The notes under the pieces: model-generated
What the model was told of the DNA's origin: nothing
Databases searched by the model: none
Seen by the model: only the letters and a program-made list of their open reading frames with translations
Source of the DNA: Acidipropionibacterium timonense
Lineage (GTDB): Bacteria > Actinomycetota > Actinomycetes > Propionibacteriales > Propionibacteriaceae
Length of the DNA: 64,000 nt
Direction of reading: 5' to 3'
NCBI RefSeq assembly: GCF_900605005.1
Contig: NZ_LR027558.1
Location: 1,835,334-1,899,333 of the forward strand
In this document: positions 43,212 to 51,798 of the stretch, in pieces
Position numbering within the stretch: the stretch's first letter is position 1
How the letters are laid out: each line of letters begins with the position of its first letter
Program-made: the position numbers and the translations under genes

Positions 43212-44615
43212 TCAGTCCCCGTCGCGGGAGATGAGCGCCTCGAGGCGTCGCGCCGCCTCCGACATCGACCCCGACATCGACGGGTAGACGGTGAAGTCGT
43301 GCTGGAAGGCGTCGACCGGGATCCGCTCGGCCACCGCGATGGACACCGGGTGGATGAGCTCGGAGGCCCGGGGAGCCACGACGACCCCACCGATGATGTT
43401 GCCGGTGGCGGGTCGGCAGAAGAGCTTGACGAAACCGTCGCGCACTCCCTGCATCTTGGCCCGCGGATTGGTCGCCAGCGGCATCGTCACGACCCGAGCC
43501 GGCACCTTGCCGGCGTCGACGGCCCGCTGGGTGACGCCGACCGTGGCGATCTCGGGGGCGGTGAAGACGTTGGAGGCGACCAATCGCAGGTCGAGCGGCT
43601 GGACGGCCTGACCCAGGGCGTGCCACACGGCGATCCGGCCCTGCATGGCGGCCACCGAGGCCAGGGCGAACACCCCGGTGCAGTCACCGGCGGCGTACAC
43701 CCCCGGAGCGCTCGTGCGCGACACCCGGTCGACGAGGACGTGGCCGCGATCACCCAGGGCCACCCCGGCGTTCTCCAGTCCCAGGCCGGTGGTGTTCGGC
43801 GTCGAGCCGACCGCCATGAGGCAGTGCGACCCGGTGACGGTGCGTCCGTCCTCGAGGCCGACGACGACCTCGTCACCGTGCCGGGTGGCCGAGACCGCCC
43901 TGGACCGCGAGAGGATCGTCATGCCCCTCGACTCGAAGACGGCCTGGAGGACGGCTCCGGCGTCGGCGTCCTCCCCCGGGAGCACCTGGTCGCGGGAGGA
44001 GACGAGGGTGACCCGGCAGCCGAGGGCGTCGTAGGCGGAGGCGAACTCGGCCCCGGTGACGCCCGAACCGACGACGACGAGGTGCTCGGGCAGCTCGGTG
44101 AGTCCGTAGAGCTGCTTCCAGTTGAGGATCCGCTCCCCGTCGCAGCGGGCCGCCGGCAGCTCGCGCGGCGTGGTGCCGGTGGCCACGAGGACGAGGTCGG
44201 CGGCGAACACCCCCGACTCGGCCCCGGTGACCCGCACGGTGCGGGCGTCGACGAGCTCCCCGCGGCCCTGGACGAGCCGGACCCCCAGGGCCTGCAGCCG
44301 CTCGGTGATGTCCCGCGACTGGGCCCGGGCGAGGTCGAGGACCCGCCGGTTGACGACCTCGAGATCGACCTCGAAGGCCTCGGCGGGGTCGGCCCCGGCA
44401 CCACGCGCGCGGATACCCAGCTCGCAGGCACTGCGCATGGTCGACATGACCTCGGCGGTCGCGATGAGGGTCTTCGACGGCACGCAGTCGGTGAGGACCG
44501 CCGAACCGCCCGGCCCGACCTCCTCGACGAGGGTCACGTCCACCCCGTAGGTCGCCGCGACGAGGGCGGCCTCGTAGCCGCCGGGTCCACCACCGATGAT
44601 CACCATTGACGTCAC
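43212..44615 (-). CDS. lpdA: NAD(P)H-quinone reductase, LpdA type
   Basis: This 467-aa flavoprotein has the disulfide oxidoreductase fold: FAD site VIIGGGPGGYEAALVAA, second NAD(P) site VVVGSGVTGAEFASAYDALG, GVYAAGDCTG, and the dimer domain. The redox-active CxxxxC pair is missing: the segment reads SAVLTDCVPSKTLI with one cysteine, as in M. tuberculosis Rv3303c LpdA, which acts as a quinone reductase. The C terminus lacks the HPT-E dyad of lipoamide dehydrogenase (VYPSMSGSMSEA instead). GTG 44615 follows CACAAT by 6 nt. Neighbours and order match the mycobacterial region. Confidence 0.87.
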   Translation of the reverse strand: MTSMVIIGGGPGGYEAALVAATYGVDVTLVEEVGPGGSAVLTDCVPSKTLIATAEVMSTMRSACELGIRARGAGADPAEAFEVDLEVVNRRVLDLARAQSRDITERLQALGVRLVQGRGELVDARTVRVTGAESGVFAADLVLVATGTTPRELPAARCDGERILNWKQLYGLTELPEHLVVVGSGVTGAEFASAYDALGCRVTLVSSRDQVLPGEDADAGAVLQAVFESRGMTILSRSRAVSATRHGDEVVVGLEDGRTVTGSHCLMAVGSTPNTTGLGLENAGVALGDRGHVLVDRVSRTSAPGVYAAGDCTGVFALASVAAMQGRIAVWHALGQAVQPLDLRLVASNVFTAPEIATVGVTQRAVDAGKVPARVVTMPLATNPRAKMQGVRDGFVKLFCRPATGNIIGGVVVAPRASELIHPVSIAVAERIPVDAFQHDFTVYPSMSGSMSEAARRLEALISRDGD

Positions 44616-44621
44616 GGGGGC

Positions 44622-44627
44622 ATTGTG
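44622..44627 (-). promoter_or_regulatory. -10 element, leaderless start of lpdA
   Basis: CACAAT on the minus strand, then GCCCCC, then GTG 44615; this favours the GTG over the in-frame ATG at 44606. Confidence 0.45.
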
Positions 44628-44705
44628 TCAGATCGACCGCCCTGCCCACAGCTTCTCGGGGGCGGGCAACTGCTCCCCGAAACCTGGCCACGTTCGCCGT
44701 ACCTC

Positions 44706-44711
44706 TACAGT
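44706..44711 (+). promoter_or_regulatory. -10 element, leaderless start of the purine nucleoside phosphorylase gene
   Basis: TACAGT, then 7 nt, then ATG 44719. Confidence 0.55.
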
Positions 44712-44718
44712 GGCACCC

Positions 44719-45531
44719 ATGACCGATGAGCTGCTCACCGACCCCGTCCAGGCCGCCAGGACGGCCGCCGCCACCATCACCGACCGCACCGGTGTCGACC
44801 ACGCCGACGTCGCCCTCGTCCTCGGCTCGGGCTGGTCGAGTGGCGCCACCCGACTCGGCGAGGTGCTGTCGACCGTTCCGCTCGAGCAGATCCCCGGGTT
44901 CAGCGCCCCCGTCGTCGCCGGTCACGGTGGCGACCTCCTCGTCATCCGGTTGGCCTCCGGGAGGACCGCCCTGGTCCTCACCGGACGGACGCACCTGTAC
45001 GAGGGCCGCGGTGTCGCCCCGGTGGTCCACGGCGTGCGCACCGTCGCCGCCCTGGGGGTCACGACGCTCGTCCTCACCAACGGCTGCGGCGGCCTGGACC
45101 GACGCTGGGGCCCGGGCACCGTCGTCGCCATCCGCGACCACATCAACCTCACCGGCACGACGCCCCTGGTCGGGCCGACCTTCATCGACATGTCGACGAC
45201 GTGGACGCCCGCTCTCCTCGACCTCGTCCACCGGATCGACCCCGAGATCCCCACCGGGGTGTACGCCCAGTTCCACGGGCCCGCCTACGAGACCCCCGCC
45301 GAGGTGCGGATGGCCGGCGTCATGGGTGCCGATCTCGTCGGGATGTCGACCGCCCTGGAGGCCATCGCTGCCCGCGAGGCCGGTCTCGACCTGCTCGGCC
45401 TGTCCCTGGTGACCAACCATGCGGCCGGCGTGAGCCCCGACCCCCTCGACCATGCCGAGGTCATCGCCGCCGGGAAGGCGGCCGCGCCGCGACTGGCCGA
45501 TCTGCTCTCCCGCATCGTCGCGGCCCTGTGA
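44719..45531 (+). CDS. punA: purine nucleoside phosphorylase
   Basis: This 270-aa trimeric-type PNP splits inosine and guanosine with phosphate to base and ribose-1-phosphate. Motifs: LVLGSGWSSGA (phosphate loop), GHGGDLLV, LTGRTHLYEGRG, LVLTNGCGGLDRRWGPG, FHGPAYETPAEVRM (purine pocket Glu/Tyr), GMSTALEAIAAREAGL and VTNHAAG. Length is typical (about 270-290). It is followed after 35 bp by a phosphosugar mutase that could isomerise the ribose-1-phosphate or hexose phosphates. In M. tuberculosis the same pair is Rv3307-Rv3308. Confidence 0.93.
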   Translation: MTDELLTDPVQAARTAAATITDRTGVDHADVALVLGSGWSSGATRLGEVLSTVPLEQIPGFSAPVVAGHGGDLLVIRLASGRTALVLTGRTHLYEGRGVAPVVHGVRTVAALGVTTLVLTNGCGGLDRRWGPGTVVAIRDHINLTGTTPLVGPTFIDMSTTWTPALLDLVHRIDPEIPTGVYAQFHGPAYETPAEVRMAGVMGADLVGMSTALEAIAAREAGLDLLGLSLVTNHAAGVSPDPLDHAEVIAAGKAAAPRLADLLSRIVAAL

Positions 45532-45566
45532 GCCGACCCACACCCCACCCCGAAAGGACCACCCAC

Positions 45567-47267
45567 ATGCCCCCGAGCCCCACCCCGTCCCCGAACCCTG
45601 CGCGGGCACTGAACCCTGCCAGGATCACCGAGGTCGAACGCTGGCTCGCCCAGGATCCGGACGAGGCCACCCGGGCCGAGCTGTCGACCCTCCTCGAGCG
45701 GGCCCGGGCCGGAGAGGAGGAGGCGGTGGACGCCATCGAGGCCGCCTTCGCCGGCCCGCTCACCTTCGGCACCGCCGGCCTGCGCGCCGCTCTCGGCCCC
45801 GGACCGGCGCGGATGAACCGGGTCGTCGTCCAGCAGGCAGCCGCCGGGTTCGCCGCCTGGCTGCGCGAGCACGGCCACGAGTCCGGCTCGGTCGTCATCG
45901 GTTTCGACGCCCGCCACAACTCCGACGTCTTCGCCCGCGACACGGCCGAGATCATGGCCGGAGCCGGGTTCCACGCCCTCCTGGCCGATTCCCCCGTCCC
46001 CACCCCGGTCACCGCCTTCGGGATCGGCCACCACGGGGCCATCGCCGGGGTCATGGTCACGGCCTCGCACAACCCGCCGGCCGACAACGGCTACAAGGTG
46101 TACCTGGGCGACGGTTCGCAGATCGTGCCACCCACCGACACCGAGATCGCCGCGCACATCGCCACCGTCGCCCAGCAGCCGGTGAGCCTCATCCCCCGGG
46201 GCGACGACATCGAACTCATCGGCGACGAGCTCATCGACGCCTACGTCGCCCGGGCGGCCGAGCTCGCCGGGCAGGTGCCTCACGACGTCACCTGGGTGTA
46301 CACCGCCATGCACGGGGTGGGGACGCGGGTCGTCCGGCGTCTCGTCGAGCGGGCCGGACTGCCCGATTTCGTCGGCGTCGCCGAGCAGCTCGACCCCGAC
46401 CCCGACTTCCCCACCGTCTCCTTCCCCAACCCGGAGGAGCCCGGGGCCCTCGACCTGGCCCTCGACCTGGCCCGCCGGAAGGACGCCGATGTCATCATCG
46501 CCTCCGACCCCGACGCCGACCGCTGCGCAATGGCCGCCGTCATCGACGGCCAGTGGCGCATGCTCACCGGCGACGAGCTCGGCACCCTCCTGGGTGACGA
46601 CGCCCTGCGTCGCGGGGTGCACGGCGTCTACGCCAACTCCATCGTCTCCTCGACGGCCCTGGCGACCCTGGCGAGGGCCGCGGGGCAGGAACACCGGACG
46701 ACGCTCACCGGGTTCAAGTGGATCGGCCGGGTCCCCGGGCTCGTCTTCGGCTACGAGGAGGCCATCGGCTACTGCTGCGACCCCTCGCACGTCCCCGACA
46801 AGGACGGCATCACCGCCCTGGCGACGATCCTCCAGCTCGTCGGCAGGCTGCGGTCCGAGGGCCGGACGGTCGCCGACCGGCTCGACGACATCTGGCGCAC
46901 CCACGGACTGCACCGCACCTCGCAACTGGCGGTGCGGGTCACCGACATGTCGATCATCTCGGGCGCCATGGACCGACTGCGCGCCGAGCCACCGGCGCAG
47001 CTGCTGGGCCAGCCGGTGACGGTGCGCGACCTGCTGGCCGCCGACAACGGCTCCGGGCTGCCCCCGCAGAACGCCATCGAGCTCAGCGGCGAACACGTGC
47101 ACGTCGTCGCCCGCCCCTCGGGCACCGAGCCGAAGCTCAAGGTGTACCTCGAGGTGCGTGCCAGCGCCGAGGAATCATCCGAGGACCTGGCTGGCACGAA
47201 GACACGCCTGGACGACGAGATGGTGACCCTGCGCCAGGAGCTGGCGACCGCTCTGGGACTCGGCTGA
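45567..47267 (+). CDS. phospho-sugar mutase (phosphomannomutase/phosphoglucomutase family)
   Basis: This 566-aa alpha-D-phosphohexomutase has LTFGTAGLRAALGPGPARMN (domain 1 start), the active-site serine loop TASHNPPADNGYKVY, metal loop DPDADRCAMA, substrate loop GYEEAIGYC and the phosphate-binding C-terminal RPSGTEPKLKVYLE. Length (about 560) and the longer N terminus fit the PmmB/Pgm2 group, which includes phosphopentomutase-active members; its place after PNP makes ribose-1-phosphate a plausible substrate. AAAGGA precedes ATG 45567. Which sugar it uses is not decided by sequence. Confidence 0.87.
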   Translation: MPPSPTPSPNPARALNPARITEVERWLAQDPDEATRAELSTLLERARAGEEEAVDAIEAAFAGPLTFGTAGLRAALGPGPARMNRVVVQQAAAGFAAWLREHGHESGSVVIGFDARHNSDVFARDTAEIMAGAGFHALLADSPVPTPVTAFGIGHHGAIAGVMVTASHNPPADNGYKVYLGDGSQIVPPTDTEIAAHIATVAQQPVSLIPRGDDIELIGDELIDAYVARAAELAGQVPHDVTWVYTAMHGVGTRVVRRLVERAGLPDFVGVAEQLDPDPDFPTVSFPNPEEPGALDLALDLARRKDADVIIASDPDADRCAMAAVIDGQWRMLTGDELGTLLGDDALRRGVHGVYANSIVSSTALATLARAAGQEHRTTLTGFKWIGRVPGLVFGYEEAIGYCCDPSHVPDKDGITALATILQLVGRLRSEGRTVADRLDDIWRTHGLHRTSQLAVRVTDMSIISGAMDRLRAEPPAQLLGQPVTVRDLLAADNGSGLPPQNAIELSGEHVHVVARPSGTEPKLKVYLEVRASAEESSEDLAGTKTRLDDEMVTLRQELATALGLG

Positions 47268-47327
47268 TCCCGGATTCGACCCGGAGGCGCCACCGAGCCG
47301 GGCAGGAGGTCGTGGACCCCTGCCCGG

Positions 47328-47333
47328 TAGCCT
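47328..47333 (+). promoter_or_regulatory. -10 element, leaderless start of the DUF2207 gene
   Basis: TAGCCT, then TTCTCC, then ATG 47340. Confidence 0.5.
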
Positions 47334-47339
47334 TTCTCC

Positions 47340-49232
47340 ATGAGATCGTCCTTCCCCCTTCCCCGGCCCAGGCGTCGGTCCCGGCAGGCCGGCGGCACGC
47401 GTGACCATCGTCGCCGGCTCGCCGGACTGCTGGCCCTGCTGGTCACGCTCATCTGTCTCGTCCCGGCGACTGCCGCCCGGGCCGACGACAAGACCCCCAG
47501 CGAATGGCGGATCAAGGAGTACGTCGTCAAGGCCGACGTCGACCGGGACGGGGACGCGAACGTCACCGTGGACATGGCCTTCGACTTCGCCAACCACTCC
47601 AGGCACGGCCCGTACCTCACCTTCACCGAGCGTCAGGGACTCACCGACGATCCCGACCACTGGCGCCGGCTGTCGTTCACCGGCTTCCGGGCGACGAGCT
47701 CGACCGGCGCCGACGCCACCGTCAAGACCGAGCGCAACGAGGGCGCGGTCCTCGTGCGGCTGGGACGCAACGGACGGACCTTCACCGGGGTCCAGCGGTA
47801 CACCCTCACCTTCACCGTCCACGGACTCATCTCGCTCAACAACGAGAAGAGCCACCTCGACGAGGTGAACTGGAGGGTCTTCGACAACTTCGACGTCCCC
47901 ATGGACGCCGTCAAGGTCACCCTCACCGGGCCTGCCGACGCCACCCGCACCGCCTGCTACACCAGCGGCCGGACCTGCTCGGCGTCCGCCGACGGCCGGA
48001 CCATCACCTACTCGGTGGGTTCGGTCGCCCGGCACAAGCCCGTCCAGATCGTCGCCGGGTACCCCGCAGGAACGTTCACCTCGAAGGCGGCCCCGACCCT
48101 CACCAAGCGGTACCACCTGGGCAACACCTTCGGTCTGTCGGCGGCCACCGGAGCCGGCACCGTGGGAACGGGGCTGCTCGCCGTCCTCGCCGTGTTGTGG
48201 AGCCTTCGTCGCATGGGCCGGGACGAGGAGTTCGCCGGGGTCGCACCGGGCGTCGTCCCGCCGGAGGGCCAACGCACCACCCGACGCCGCGTCCGGGAAC
48301 CCGAGGTGGCCGTCTCCTTCCGCCCGCCTCAGGGCATGTCCCCGGCGGAGGCCGGTGTCATCGTCGACGGCTCGGCCGACAACGGCGACGTCACCGCGGG
48401 AATCCTCGATCTGGCCGTGCGCGGCCACCTCGTCATCACGCCGGTCGGCCAGGACCGCAAGGGCCGCACCGAGGACTGGGAGTTCACCCGGCGTCCCGAG
48501 TGCACCGAACCGCTCCGGCCGTGGGAGTCCGAACTGCTCGACGCGTTCTTCGAGTCCGGCTCGAGCCAGTCGACCGCCCATCTGCGCAAGACCAAGGACC
48601 TCGACATCCTCGGCCCGACGCGCACGCGCCTCGACGCCCTCACCCACGAACGGGGCTGGTACAAGCGGCAGCCGTCGATGCTGCGCGCCCTCTCGGTGTT
48701 TCGTGCGGTGGGGGTCCTGGCCCTGGCCGCGATCGTCACCGTCGCCTGCGCCCTCGCGGGCTGGGGACTGGTGGCCGTCCCCATCGTCCTGGGGGCCCTC
48801 GTGTACGCCGCCCTCGCCGTTCTTCGCTCCCCCGGCCGCACCGCCCTGGGCACGGCCGCCAACGACCAGGTGAGGTCGTTCCGCAAGTACCTCACGACGG
48901 CCGAGGCCGACCAGATCAGGTTCGAGGAGGGGATCGACGTCTTCAGCCGGTACCTGCCCTGGGCGGTCATCTTCGGCGTCACCGAGCGGTGGGTCAAGGT
49001 GTTCCAGGACCTCCAGGCGCGCGGCGTCTACGAGCCCGACTACAGCTGGTACGGCGGCTACTGGACCGGCTACGCCATGGGCGACCTCGGTGGATTCGCC
49101 TCGTCGATGGACACCATGACCTCGGCCATGACCTCATCCCTCGAGTCGGCGGCGACCTCGTCGACGAGCAGCTCGGGATCCGGTTTCTCCGGGGGCGGCG
49201 GCTTCGGCGGGGGTGGCGGCGGAGGCTGGTGA
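47340..49232 (+). CDS. DUF2207 domain membrane protein
   Basis: This 630-aa protein has a basic N terminus and signal-like segment (about residues 27-48, ending TAARA). The DUF2207 extracytoplasmic domain (about 50-250) includes EYVVKADVDRDGDANVTVDMAFDF, YLTFTERQ and HLDEVNWRVFD. A membrane segment lies near 265-285, then a cytoplasmic domain (DGSADNGDVTAGILDLAVRGHLVI), two membrane segments (about 455-500), and a terminal region with FSRYLPWAVIFGVTERWVK. It ends in SGFSGGGGFGGGGGGGW. The glycine-rich end with a terminal tryptophan is typical of the family. Function is unknown; a role in envelope quality control or adhesion has not been shown. Confidence 0.84.
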   Translation: MRSSFPLPRPRRRSRQAGGTRDHRRRLAGLLALLVTLICLVPATAARADDKTPSEWRIKEYVVKADVDRDGDANVTVDMAFDFANHSRHGPYLTFTERQGLTDDPDHWRRLSFTGFRATSSTGADATVKTERNEGAVLVRLGRNGRTFTGVQRYTLTFTVHGLISLNNEKSHLDEVNWRVFDNFDVPMDAVKVTLTGPADATRTACYTSGRTCSASADGRTITYSVGSVARHKPVQIVAGYPAGTFTSKAAPTLTKRYHLGNTFGLSAATGAGTVGTGLLAVLAVLWSLRRMGRDEEFAGVAPGVVPPEGQRTTRRRVREPEVAVSFRPPQGMSPAEAGVIVDGSADNGDVTAGILDLAVRGHLVITPVGQDRKGRTEDWEFTRRPECTEPLRPWESELLDAFFESGSSQSTAHLRKTKDLDILGPTRTRLDALTHERGWYKRQPSMLRALSVFRAVGVLALAAIVTVACALAGWGLVAVPIVLGALVYAALAVLRSPGRTALGTAANDQVRSFRKYLTTAEADQIRFEEGIDVFSRYLPWAVIFGVTERWVKVFQDLQARGVYEPDYSWYGGYWTGYAMGDLGGFASSMDTMTSAMTSSLESAATSSTSSSGSGFSGGGGFGGGGGGGW

Positions 49233-49290
49233 TCCGGCCCCCGAGCCGCGCCCCGGGGCGCGGGGCGCACTGCCGGTCCGGCCCGACCGC

Positions 49291-49296
49291 TAGACT
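49291..49296 (+). promoter_or_regulatory. -10 element, leaderless start of the uridine-kinase-like gene
   Basis: TAGACT, then 8 nt, then GTG 49305. Confidence 0.5.
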
Positions 49297-49304
49297 CTCC
49301 CGCC

Positions 49305-49904
49305 GTGGCGCGCACCATCATCCTTCTGGCCGGACCGTCCGGGTCGGGCAAGTCACGGCTCGTCCGCACGACCTCGCTGCCGCAACTGCGGCTCGATGAC
49401 TTCTACCGGGACGGTTCGGAGCCCGGACTGCCCCGCCAGCACGGACGGATCGACTGGGACGACGTGCGCACCTGGAACCTCGGGGCGGCGGTCGAGGCCC
49501 TGCACACCCTGGCCACCACCGGTCGGGCCGTGACACCGCGATACGACCTGTCCCGGTCCCGGGCCGACGGCACCCACGTCGTCGACCTCGGGCAGGCCAG
49601 GGCCCTCGTCGCCGAGGGGATCTTCGCCACCGACCTGCTCGCCCCCTGCCGTGACGCCGGCCTCGACGTCGTCCCGATCTGGCTCGACCGACCCCGCGAG
49701 GTGAACTTCGCACGGCGTCTGGTCCGCGACCTGCGCCAGCACCGGAAGGCTCCGTCGGTCCTCGTCCGACGGGGACTCGAGCTACGGGCCCGCGAGCCGA
49801 GCCTGCGATCGCGGGCGGTCGCCCTGGGATTCCGGCCGATGAGCATGGGGACGGCCACCCGGGTCGCGCTCGAGGCGATGGGTACCGATCAACCATTTGG
49901 ATGA
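49305..49904 (+). CDS. uridine kinase-like P-loop kinase
   Basis: This 199-aa protein has the Walker A loop LLAGPSGSGKSRLV, the substrate motif LRLDDFYRDG, DWDDVRTWN, and TPRYDLSRSRADG. These match the uridine kinase/phosphoribulokinase-like fold, followed by LVAEGIFATDLL and the lid RRLVRDLRQHRKAP. It probably phosphorylates uridine or a related nucleoside in pyrimidine salvage. The start is GTG. It stands alone before an exporter gene, and the nucleoside uptake operon is 5 kb away. Confidence 0.83.
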   Translation: MARTIILLAGPSGSGKSRLVRTTSLPQLRLDDFYRDGSEPGLPRQHGRIDWDDVRTWNLGAAVEALHTLATTGRAVTPRYDLSRSRADGTHVVDLGQARALVAEGIFATDLLAPCRDAGLDVVPIWLDRPREVNFARRLVRDLRQHRKAPSVLVRRGLELRAREPSLRSRAVALGFRPMSMGTATRVALEAMGTDQPFG

Positions 49905-49955
49905 TGTGGAGGCCCACCGGCGGCCCGTAGCGTCGGGAGTGTCGAAAGGACCGTC

Positions 49956-51608
49956 GTGACACACTCGCCCTCCACCCCGACCGTCGGGGTTCCCTTTCCC
50001 GGCCGCTGGAAGGCCTTGGCCGTGCTGGCCGCCGGGCTGTCGATGATCATCCTCGACGGGACGATCGTCGGGGTCGCCCTGCCGACGATGATCGGGTCGC
50101 TGCACCTGGACCTCACCGACGCGCAGTGGGTCAACGCCCTCTACAACGTCATCTTCGCGGCGCTGCTGCTGGGCGCCGGACGCCTCGGCGACCGCATCGG
50201 GCGTCGGACCACCTTCGCGGTCGGGGTCGTGCTCTTCGTCGCCGGGTCGCTCCTGGCTGCGCTCGCCGCCGGTGCCGGGACCCTCATCGGGGCGCGGGCC
50301 GTCCAGGGTGTCGGTGGGGCACTCGTCCTGCCGGCCACGCTGTCGAGCGTCAATTCCCTGTTCCAGGGACGTGACCGCGCCGCGGCCTTCGGCATCTGGG
50401 GGGCCGTCATGAGCGGGATGGCAGCCCTCGGCCCGCTGGCCGGTGGGCTGCTCACCCAGTACGCGTCATGGCGATGGATCTTCTGGGTCAACCTGCCGCT
50501 GGGGGCACTCGTCCTGGCAGGCATCGCGGCCTGGGTGCCCCAGACCAAGGGGCGCGCGGCCCTCAAGGGGGTCGATGTCGACGGCCTGCTCACCTCGGCG
50601 ATCGGGTTCGGGCTCATCGTCTTCGGGCTCATCGAGGCCACCTCCCTGGGCTGGTGGCATCGCACCGGTGAGCTGTCGGTGGGTGCGCTGTCATGGCCGT
50701 CGAGCTGGACCCTGTCGCCGGTGCCGGTGGCGATCGGCCTGGGAGCGGTCTTCGTCGTGCTGTTCGTCCTGTGGGAGGGGCATCGGGCGAGGGTGGGGCG
50801 GGACGCCCTGCTCGACCTCACGCTCTTCCGGGTCTCGACCTTCACCTGGGGCAATGTCACCGCCGCGACGGTGGCGATCGGTGAGTTCTCACTCATGTTC
50901 ACCCTGCCGCTCTTCCTCGTCAACGCCCGTGGGCTGTCGACGGTCGTCACCGGCTTCGTCCTGGCCGGGATGGCCCTGGGCGCCTTCATGTCGGGGGCAT
51001 CGGCCCGGCACCTGGCCGCGCGGATCGGCGCCGCCGGCGTGGTCGTGCTCGGCCTGGGGCTGGAGGTGCTCGGGGTCGGCGCCCTGGCCGGGGTCGTCGC
51101 GGCACGGTGGTCACTGTGGGCCCTCATCGCGGCGCTGGTCGTGTACGGCGTCGGTCTCGGCCTGGCCAGCGCCCAGCTGACGAGCACGGTGCTCCACGAC
51201 ATCCCCGAGGACCTGTCGGGCGCCGGATCGGCGACCCAGTCGACCTTCCGTCAGCTCGGCTCGGCGGTGGGTTCGGCCATCGCCGGGTCCGCCCTGGCGG
51301 CGGCGATGACGACGTCCCTGCCGCGTGCCCTCGATGCCGTCGGGCACCTACCGGCGGCGGTGGCCGACCAACTCGTCTCGGGCACGAAGAGCTCGGCCGG
51401 GTCACTCATCCTTGCGCTGCGCGACGGCGGCGCCAGCTCGGGGATGGGCCGTCAGCTCGGGCCCCAGTACCGCGCGGTGCTCGATGCCCTGGAATCCGGG
51501 TTCGCCCATGCCTCGGCCTGGTCCATCGCGGCTTCGGCGGCCTTCCTCGTCCTCGGTCTCGTCGGGTCGCTCATGGTCCTGCGGGCGGACCGCCGGGCGC
51601 GAGCCTGA
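49956..51608 (+). CDS. MFS drug exporter, DHA2 (14-segment) family
   Basis: This 550-aa protein has fourteen predicted membrane segments and the EmrB/QacA pattern: SMIILDGTIVGVALPTMIGSL in segment 1 (motif D1), AGRLGDRIGRRTTFAVG (motif A), RAVQGVGGALVLPATLSSV and GPLAGGLLTQYASWRWIFWVNLPLG (motif C). It would export drugs or dyes by proton antiport. AAAGGA lies before GTG 49956. No TetR regulator is adjacent. It is convergent with metG, and copy 6 of the inverted-arm element lies in the gap. Confidence 0.9.
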   Translation: MTHSPSTPTVGVPFPGRWKALAVLAAGLSMIILDGTIVGVALPTMIGSLHLDLTDAQWVNALYNVIFAALLLGAGRLGDRIGRRTTFAVGVVLFVAGSLLAALAAGAGTLIGARAVQGVGGALVLPATLSSVNSLFQGRDRAAAFGIWGAVMSGMAALGPLAGGLLTQYASWRWIFWVNLPLGALVLAGIAAWVPQTKGRAALKGVDVDGLLTSAIGFGLIVFGLIEATSLGWWHRTGELSVGALSWPSSWTLSPVPVAIGLGAVFVVLFVLWEGHRARVGRDALLDLTLFRVSTFTWGNVTAATVAIGEFSLMFTLPLFLVNARGLSTVVTGFVLAGMALGAFMSGASARHLAARIGAAGVVVLGLGLEVLGVGALAGVVAARWSLWALIAALVVYGVGLGLASAQLTSTVLHDIPEDLSGAGSATQSTFRQLGSAVGSAIAGSALAAAMTTSLPRALDAVGHLPAAVADQLVSGTKSSAGSLILALRDGGASSGMGRQLGPQYRAVLDALESGFAHASAWSIAASAAFLVLGLVGSLMVLRADRRARA

Positions 51609-51633
51609 GACCCGGCACCCGAGCCGTCGTGCT

Positions 51634-51701
51634 GCAATGTGGCACTTCTCGGCTGGGCGGCGCCCGTCACGGACGCCCGACGCCCTCCCGCGCCACATTG
51701 C
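51634..51701. repeat. paired inverted-arm element, copy 6 (MFS-metG gap)
   Basis: GCAATGTGGC at 51634-51643 and GCCACATTGC at 51692-51701, 48-bp spacer; the right side extends as AGTCAC. It lies 25 bp after the exporter stop and 97 bp from the metG stop. Confidence 0.92.
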
Positions 51702-51798
51702 AGTCACCGGGGGCGTGCCGACAGCCGACCGTGCAGGGGTGCAGACGGCCGGCAGCGGGCGAGTGCGTGCGAGCCGGACCCGAATCGACCGGTTCGGC

